64,000 nucleotides of DNA from an uncultured Ruminiclostridium sp. (lineage in GTDB: Bacteria; Bacillota; Clostridia; Oscillospirales; Ruminococcaceae). The DNA lies in NCBI GenBank assembly GCA_905235805.1, contig CAJOMV010000016.1, positions 1 through 64,000 on the forward strand, given 5' to 3'. Below the pieces are notes generated by a model. The model had not been told where the DNA came from, did no database searches, and worked only from the letters and a program-made list of their open reading frames with translations. Shown here piece after piece: positions 58,049-64,000 of this stretch; within the stretch, counting starts at the first letter, position 1; each line of letters begins with the position of its first letter. Made by a program: the position numbers and the translations under genes.

Positions 58049-58762
58049 TTATGGGCTGATGCCTTCATTCTCTTGTATGAGCTCTTTGTCCGCGATATGT
58101 GCGAATTCAAGCGCTGTTTTCGCATCGGTCACATAAGGGAGCGAATACTCGCTCTTCAGATAAGCCGACACGTCCTGCGGTCTTATCACACCGACCGACG
58201 ACAGATCCAGCATCTCATCGCACATATCATTTATCATCATTATGTTCAGCAGCGGATCCATCCTCGGAGCTCGAAGCATAGCGGCGATAAGCTTTGCTGC
58301 TTCCTGCGTGGCACACCTCCGTTCAATGTAGCAGACAAGCGCCGCAGTATCTGTGAGAGTGCAGTCCTCCGTAAACGTTCCTCGCATATATTTTCTTGCC
58401 GCGCTGAACAGCTTTGCCGAGTCTGCTCTCGAATGGTTCCCCACCGTGAATATGTAATCTGCGCGGTGCTGCATATCGTGGAAGAATTTCATTGCTATCG
58501 TCAGATACTCATCTTTCTCATGCCCTATCCATTCCGACAGGTCAATTACCATAGTGATACGTTTGCCCTTTACCGCGGACGAGAGCTGCATTGCGCGCAG
58601 CATGGTCTTCAGCTCATTGAAATCCTTAAAGAGCGGTACATACTGCATGTGGTAATGCAGGATCTCCTGTCCCACGGCGGCAATTCTGTCGGCAGCGTAC
58701 TCATTGTCGGTCGCGCCGGTGATAAGTATTGTGAAAGCGTTCATTTTTTTGATTTTTGTCAT
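58049..58762 (-). CDS. Uncharacterised protein, first gene of the AAA/M41-TraG-like operon
   Basis: ORF; ITMVIDLSEW resembles a Walker-B-like strand but no Walker A. Confidence 0.7.
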   Translation of the reverse strand: MTKIKKMNAFTILITGATDNEYAADRIAAVGQEILHYHMQYVPLFKDFNELKTMLRAMQLSSAVKGKRITMVIDLSEWIGHEKDEYLTIAMKFFHDMQHRADYIFTVGNHSRADSAKLFSAARKYMRGTFTEDCTLTDTAALVCYIERRCATQEAAKLIAAMLRAPRMDPLLNIMMINDMCDEMLDLSSVGVIRPQDVSAYLKSEYSLPYVTDAKTALEFAHIADKELIQENEGISP

Positions 58763-58924
58763 GTGATCAAGTCCTTTCTATTTTTTAGTTTACGAAAGCG
58801 CGTTGCCGCTTTCATGTCCTTTTTGCGCAAGCATTTTTCAGTTCTTTTTTACTACACAAATCAAGTTTTGCGCACATGCGCATGACCAATATCATATCTG
58901 ACAGTCTGTGCAGAACACATACCG

Positions 58925-59120
58925 TCAAAGGTGATACAACCTTATATTCTTTCAATACCTCCCTTCAAAATTTCTCCGAGCACGCCTTGCGTACAAGCAC
59001 ACAGGATATCTGAGATCCGTAAGGAATACATACTTTTTCATGTGTTACAGCCTTATATCCCTTCAGATACCATCTTCCCCAAAATTTCAAGTCAGCGACC
59101 TTGTCGCATGAATCAGACTC
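58925..59120 (-). repeat. Degenerate tandem repeat (about 110-nt unit) upstream of the operon
   Basis: TACAACCTTATATTCTTTCAATACC..AAAATTTC vs TACAGCCTTATATCCCTTCAGATACC..AAAATTTC. Confidence 0.5.
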
Positions 59121-59350
59121 TTAAGAATGCCACAGGCAAAAATGAATCGTCATATATCATGATATTAGTTGTTCTAAGTGCTTATGCAATTTTAATATAA
59201 TACATTTTCTATAATAATCTTAAATAATAATAAAATGCTTTTATAAAAGTATTTATATGAAGTTATTAATGTCCGCACGCCGAGATAGATAAGATATAAT
59301 AAGTAATGCGCAAGAAACTATAAGCAAAAATGGCTATGCCGCATAAAAAA

Positions 59351-59385
59351 AACGCCTCGCAGCGTATGATACGCTGCGGGGCGTT
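59351..59385. terminator. Hairpin AACGCCTCGCAGCGTAT-G-ATACGCTGCGGGGCGTT
   Basis: Near-perfect 17-bp stem, A-run on left. Confidence 0.8.
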
Positions 59386-59409
59386 GTCAATATATGAAAT
59401 TAATGTGAT

Positions 59410-60096
59410 CTATAGCTCAATGATATCGTCATACAGACAGAAATACTTCTCTTCGATGACATTGTCCTCATGGAAATGCCCGAAAAACCATGCCCGGAAC
59501 TCGGTGCTTTCAGCGACCCGCTGTAAATACTGCCGCAGCTCGAGCTCGCTGTCCGAGATCAGATAATATCCCATATCGTCAACTATCTCACGGGGACCTG
59601 TGTGTGTCAGGATATAATCGACTTTAAAGCCGTGCGCCTCAAGGTTCTGCCAGCCCTCGGCATATTCCTCCCTGTTCGGGAGCTCCTCGGGAAACCATGA
59701 GCGCCCTTTTACCCGGTGTATTCTGTCGATGCTGTAAGCTCCCCCGAACGTGAAGAAGGTCGTCCCGCCGATATCAAAAAACTGTCCGCGCATGAGGTGT
59801 ATGATATCGTCATAGATGAAATGCACCTTTCCGCCGTTCCATTCACTGACAGGATATTCTCCGAGCATGTCGAAATTCTCGTGATTGCCGTCTATCCACA
59901 GCACAGTAACGGGAAGGCTGCGCAGAATGCGGCGGGTCTCGGCTTCCTCCGCCGCGGTGAAGCCGCACACTCCCACATCTCCGCATATTATCAGGAAGTC
60001 GTCCTTCGAGAACTCGTCCTCTCTGCCCTCAAAGAAGCGCTCCGTCTTACCGATATCCAAAGTTCCGTGTGTGTCACCCGTAACCCAAAATCTCAA
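59410..60096 (-). CDS. Metallophosphoesterase (probable TTG start)
   Basis: VTGDTHG, ICGDVGV, GNHENF, HTGP, GHFH; TTG preceded by GGGAGGTGACGGA. Confidence 0.85.
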   Translation of the reverse strand: MRFWVTGDTHGTLDIGKTERFFEGREDEFSKDDFLIICGDVGVCGFTAAEEAETRRILRSLPVTVLWIDGNHENFDMLGEYPVSEWNGGKVHFIYDDIIHLMRGQFFDIGGTTFFTFGGAYSIDRIHRVKGRSWFPEELPNREEYAEGWQNLEAHGFKVDYILTHTGPREIVDDMGYYLISDSELELRQYLQRVAESTEFRAWFFGHFHEDNVIEEKYFCLYDDIIEL

Positions 60097-60125
60097 TCCG
60101 TCACCTCCCGGCTCATGCCGCTCGC

Positions 60126-60830
60126 TTAAACATAGAATTCCTCCATAGTATCGAGGCACAGGCAGGCAAGTCTGCCGCCGTCATACCATGCCCCGCAGTC
60201 TATGAAGATGTTCCCGCTGCTGTGTATTATGGAATTCTCACCGTTGATAAGCTCTGTGGGTGTATGCCCGGCGACGACGTATATGCTCTCGTCCGCGAAA
60301 TACCTGAAAGCAGGGTCGGGTCTGTGCCACACAAGGTCATTCACCGTATAATCGGACAGCTTCTTGTCGGGACTGAAATGATCAAAGCCTGAGTGTACCA
60401 TTATGAAGGTCTTGTCTCCGACATCGACAGCCTCGCACAGCAGAAATTCCGACATATAATCAAGGACATCTATCCTGTCGGGATATGACAGCTTTGCGAA
60501 GCCCTCTATGGTGTATGCCCCGCCGTTCACCAGCCAATCCTCCATTGCCGCTTCCACAGCGTTTTCCGTTTCTTCGCCGTTCTCACTGCCGAACATCATA
60601 TCGAGAACGTCCAGCGCCATAAGCTCATGGTTGCCGATTATGGGGTGTACATTCGGGCGCTTCATCATATCGAGCAGCACCTCGACAGGCTTTTCCCCGC
60701 GGTCAACCACATCTCCGAGGATATAGAGCTCATCGTCGTCCGAGAACTCTATGAGCTCCAGCATTTTCATATATTTATCATACATTCCGTGTATATCTGA
60801 CATTGCGTAGATCATTGCAGTTCCCCACAC
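60126..60830 (-). CDS. Serine/threonine-phosphatase-like metallophosphoesterase
   Basis: MSDIHGMYD, LGDVVDRGEKP, GNHELMA, GHTPTE. Confidence 0.88.
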   Translation of the reverse strand: MWGTAMIYAMSDIHGMYDKYMKMLELIEFSDDDELYILGDVVDRGEKPVEVLLDMMKRPNVHPIIGNHELMALDVLDMMFGSENGEETENAVEAAMEDWLVNGGAYTIEGFAKLSYPDRIDVLDYMSEFLLCEAVDVGDKTFIMVHSGFDHFSPDKKLSDYTVNDLVWHRPDPAFRYFADESIYVVAGHTPTELINGENSIIHSSGNIFIDCGAWYDGGRLACLCLDTMEEFYV

Positions 60831-60950
60831 AAAAACTATGTATCTTGCTATAATTATAGCTTATTTATTTATAAAAGTCAAGGAAATACATAATCCCGGG
60901 GAGCTGTCAGTGTTCTGTAAAGTCAAGATATTCCCAAGGGCAGCGAGACA

Positions 60951-60991
60951 GAAAAAATACCGCCTCAGGTAAGACCCCGAGACGGTATTGG
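60951..60991 (-). terminator. Terminator downstream of tRNA-Arg
   Basis: AATACCGCCTC..GAGACGGTATT, U-run on - strand. Confidence 0.7.
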
Positions 60992-61008
60992 AACCGGCGG
61001 CTCGCCGG

Positions 61009-61085
61009 TGGCGCGCCACAAGGGATTCGAACCCCTGACCCCTTGGTTCGTAGCCAAGTACTCTATCCAGCTGAGCTAGTGGCGC
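61009..61085 (-). tRNA. tRNA-Arg(ACG), CCA encoded
   Basis: GCGCCACTAGCTCAGCTGGATAGAGTACTTGGCTACGAACCAAGGGGTCAGGGGTTCGAATCCCTTGTGGCGCGCCA. Confidence 0.95.
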
Positions 61086-61189
61086 ATACAAAAATCTCCT
61101 CTTTGAGATTTGCTTGTTATATTATACACTATTGAACATGATTTGTCAAGCATTTTTTTAATTTTGTGAGAAATATATGAAAATAGTCC

Positions 61190-61218
61190 TTGACCGTGGT
61201 GTAAAAATATGGTATAAT
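61190..61218 (+). promoter_or_regulatory. Sigma-A promoter TTGACC-N17-TATAAT
   Basis: -35 61190-61195, -10 61213-61218. Confidence 0.75.
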
Positions 61219-61247
61219 AAATCATTAAATTGTTAAAGGAGAAGAAC

Positions 61248-62780
61248 ATGACTATCATAATAATAACCATTGTTTGCTATCTGGCGCTTATGGTCGGGAT
61301 AGGCATTGCGTTCTCGCGGAAGAACAAGGATGTAGGTGACTTCTATCTCGGCGGCAGGCGCTTGGGACCTATCGTCACCGCAATGAGTGCGGAGGCGTCG
61401 GATATGAGCAGCTGGCTGCTCATGGGCTTGCCGGGACTGGCGTATCTGTGCGGCTGCGCCGAGGTAGGCTGGACAGCTATCGGGCTTGCGATAGGCACAT
61501 ACCTCAACTGGCTGATAGTTGCCAAAAGGCTTCGCCTGTATTCTCACAGATGCGGTGCCATCACTATCCCTGATTTCTTCGCAAAGCGCTACCGCGAGGA
61601 CAAGAACATACTCCTCGGTGTTTCGGCGCTCATAATCCTCATATTTTTCATTCCCTACACAGCGTCGGGCTTCTCGGCGTGCGGAAAGCTGTTTGAGCAG
61701 CTCTTCGGGTGGGACTACCACCTTGCCATGCTCATAAGCGCGGGCATAATCATTCTCTATACGAGCATCGGCGGCTTCCTCGCGGCAAGCACCACCGACC
61801 TTATCCAGAGTATCGTAATGACCGCGGCGCTCATTATAGTCGTTGTTTTCGGCGTGGGCAACGCAGGCGGCATCGACAACGTCATAGAGAACGCAAAGGG
61901 CTTGAACGGCTACCTCACCCTGTTCGAGAACCACAACGCGGCGGACAACTCCTCGTCGCCGTATGATGCTCTTACGATAGCCTCTACTCTCGCGTGGGGG
62001 CTCGGCTACTTCGGTATGCCCCATATCCTCCTGCGCTTCATGGCGATAAAGGATCACACCAAGATCAAGATCTCCCGCCGCATAGCTTCGGTATGGGTAG
62101 TAATCTCCATGTCCATCGCGATATTCATAGGCATAATCGGCAATGCTCTCAGCAATAGCGGTATCATTGAAACATTCACCAAGAGCTCCGAATCCGAGAC
62201 CGTGATAATCAAGATCGCGTTCCTGATGAACGAGAACGGTCCGCTGCTCGCGATATTCGCGGGACTTATCTTCGCGGGCATACTTGCCTGCACGATGTCC
62301 ACCGCGGACTCACAGCTCCTTGCCGCTTCCTCCAGCGCCTCGGAGAATATCCTCAAGGGTGTGTTTCGGATCAAGCTCTCCGATAAGCAGTCAATGCTTG
62401 TCGCAAGAGGTATCCTTCTCATCATAGCGGTCATAGCGGCAATCATCGCTTGGGACAAGGACAGCTCCATATTCAGGATCGTATCCTTCGCTTGGGCAGG
62501 CTTCGGCGCCACCTTCGGTCCCGTTATGCTGCTCGCGCTGTTCTGGAAGCGCTCCAATAAGTGGGGAGCCGTTGCGGGAATGGCAGTCGGCGGCGTAATG
62601 GTATTCGTCTGGAAGTTCGTTCTCAATCCGATAGGCGGTCTGTTCTCGATATACGAGCTCCTTCCCGCGTTCCTGCTCGCTCTCGCAGCCGATATCATGG
62701 TATCGCTGCTTACAGACGCCCCCGAAAAGGCTGTCGAAACCGAGTTCGACTCTGTTATGGCAGAGGTCAGACAGAAATAA
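61248..62780 (+). CDS. putP: Sodium/proline symporter-like SSS protein
   Basis: VGDFYLGGRRLGPIVTAMSAEASDMSSWLLMGLPG, STADSQLLAASSSASENIL. Confidence 0.9.
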   Translation: MTIIIITIVCYLALMVGIGIAFSRKNKDVGDFYLGGRRLGPIVTAMSAEASDMSSWLLMGLPGLAYLCGCAEVGWTAIGLAIGTYLNWLIVAKRLRLYSHRCGAITIPDFFAKRYREDKNILLGVSALIILIFFIPYTASGFSACGKLFEQLFGWDYHLAMLISAGIIILYTSIGGFLAASTTDLIQSIVMTAALIIVVVFGVGNAGGIDNVIENAKGLNGYLTLFENHNAADNSSSPYDALTIASTLAWGLGYFGMPHILLRFMAIKDHTKIKISRRIASVWVVISMSIAIFIGIIGNALSNSGIIETFTKSSESETVIIKIAFLMNENGPLLAIFAGLIFAGILACTMSTADSQLLAASSSASENILKGVFRIKLSDKQSMLVARGILLIIAVIAAIIAWDKDSSIFRIVSFAWAGFGATFGPVMLLALFWKRSNKWGAVAGMAVGGVMVFVWKFVLNPIGGLFSIYELLPAFLLALAADIMVSLLTDAPEKAVETEFDSVMAEVRQK

Positions 62781-62796
62781 TTGCGGATATAAGTCA

Positions 62797-62833
62797 AGCC
62801 AGGAAGCGGTCACGCCGTTTCCTGGCTCTTTTG
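62797..62833. terminator. Terminator AGCCAGGAAGCGG..CCGTTTCCTGGCTCTTTTG
   Basis: Inverted repeat with T-run. Confidence 0.75.
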
Positions 62834-62845
62834 TTATCTCATTCG

Positions 62846-63472
62846 TCAGAACAGCTGTCCCGGGAGTTTAAGCTTCTCCCGCGGCGGGAAGCTCTCGTCG
62901 AAGCGCTCCGCGTCAGCGTCGTCCACATAGTAGCCCTGCGGGGTCAGATAGACGCCGGTTATCCCGTCGAGGAAGCCGGGAATAAGCTCCTTACAGAGGA
63001 AGAATGACGTGTCCGCGCCCTCCGGAAGGTCGTGGTACCTTATGCCGAAGAGGCTCGCATAGTCGAAGCCGCTCTTGCCGTAGAATCCGATATTCCCTTC
63101 AAACAGCACAGCTCCGAAGCCCATTTCCGCAGCCTTTTCAAGCGAGAAGTCCAGCAGAGCCTTGCCATACCCCTTTCGCTGCAGCTCCGGGGCGATGCAG
63201 ACAGGTCCCATGGTCAGCACGCCGATATCCCTGCCGTCGTCGGATCTGATGACAGTCCTCATGAACATATTCTGACCTATGAGACTGCCGCCGCGCTCCA
63301 TTACAAAGTCGAGCTCCTTCACAAACGCCGGGTCATCGCGGAGCCGATGCATCACATAATGCTCGCTGCACCCGGGGCGGTATACGTTCCAGAATGCCCG
63401 TCTTATAAGCTCCTCGACCGGTCTGTGGTCGTTATTCGTTTCGGGACGAATGATATAGTCATTTTTATTCAT
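62846..63472 (-). CDS. GNAT family N-acetyltransferase
   Basis: VLTMGPVCIAPELQRKGYGKALLDFSLEKAAEMGF. Confidence 0.9.
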   Translation of the reverse strand: MNKNDYIIRPETNNDHRPVEELIRRAFWNVYRPGCSEHYVMHRLRDDPAFVKELDFVMERGGSLIGQNMFMRTVIRSDDGRDIGVLTMGPVCIAPELQRKGYGKALLDFSLEKAAEMGFGAVLFEGNIGFYGKSGFDYASLFGIRYHDLPEGADTSFFLCKELIPGFLDGITGVYLTPQGYYVDDADAERFDESFPPREKLKLPGQLF

Positions 63473-63515
63473 TATTTAACCTCCTGAAAATTGCTGACTT
63501 CAATTGCCTTTCAGC

Positions 63516-63547
63516 GGGAGGTTTGTCCGACAGCGCGCAAACCTCCC
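63516..63547. terminator. Hairpin GGGAGGTTTG-N12-CAAACCTCCC
   Basis: 10-bp perfect arms. Confidence 0.5.
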
Positions 63548-63642
63548 GGTCAGCCTGCTATCTCCGATGTGTTGTACTTTCTCAAACAGTACTCTCCTGT
63601 AAATCAAATTCTATAATAATCGCCCCGCGGCGTTATTACCGT

Positions 63643-64000
63643 TCAGCTTCTCTTCATTATCTCAAGGCACATTCTGCCGTTGTGGTAGGGGCATTTCCAC
63701 GGGTCAACCGTCGGCTTTGCGCTGTCGGGCTTACCGTCCTCGAGTATCTGCGAATACCATTCGCCGCCCTCGCGCTTGTCCGTTATCTCTGCCTTGATGT
63801 TGTCCCAGAGGGCGTTCGCTATGTCCAGATAGCGCTGCTCGCCGTACTTCTGCCAGCCGTTGGTGAAGCCCACGACGCCTTCCGCCTGCACCCACCAGAT
63901 GTGCATTCTGCTTATCTTGTCGTTCTCACGCTCGTTGTTCAGTGCGCCGTTCTCGAAGGCTATATCCGCGATATTGCGCACCACGGCTTCGTTCATCTCC
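63643..64000 (-). CDS. AGE/cellobiose 2-epimerase family protein, C-terminal part (cut by window edge)
   Basis: MHIWWVQAEGVVGFTNGWQKYGEQRYLD..GGEWY..DPWKCPYHNGRMCLEI. Confidence 0.82.
   Translation of the reverse strand, partial: EMNEAVVRNIADIAFENGALNNERENDKISRMHIWWVQAEGVVGFTNGWQKYGEQRYLDIANALWDNIKAEITDKREGGEWYSQILEDGKPDSAKPTVDPWKCPYHNGRMCLEIMKRS

Noticed and set aside
58925-59120. CRISPR-like array
   Set aside because: Two to three diverged units of about 110 nt, no short identical repeats with unique spacers, no cas genes.

Overview
A 64 kb chromosomal window from a GC-rich Bacillota. Gene content (type III glutamine synthetase, galactan locus, probable cellobiose 2-epimerase end, SUF operon) suggests a Ruminococcus/Oscillospirales-like gut bacterium, but that is inference. 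Most of the window is dense protein-coding sequence on both strands: rmuC, two CPBP proteases, a GlmU-like protein, a SecA homologue, mnmE, addB, the iorAB operon with a sensor kinase, citrate synthase, aroK, VTC/DUF4956, two sodium:solute symporters, paaK plus an ACP, glnA type III, mscS, a galactan/galactose locus (galK, GH2, LacI, MsmK, MalFG-type permeases, SBP, GH53), sufCBDSU, two metallophosphoesterases, a GNAT and one tRNA-Arg(ACG). No CRISPR array, rRNA or prophage was seen. The least explained content is: (1) a minus-strand operon at about 52.7-58.8 kb encoding a soluble Clp-AAA/FtsH-AAA/M41 chimera, a Sel1-repeat protein, a 59-aa membrane peptide, a soluble VirD4/TraG-like ATPase with a deviant Walker A, and an uncharacterised protein, with no relaxase or T4SS genes nearby; (2) three near-perfect sigma-28 type promoters (TAAAGTTT-N11-GCCGATAT) driving unknown proteins, including a tandem family of three paralogues; (3) a family of modular hairpin intergenic repeats, one copy of which looks like nested insertions. 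All calls come from reading the sequence and ORF translations; no database search was run.
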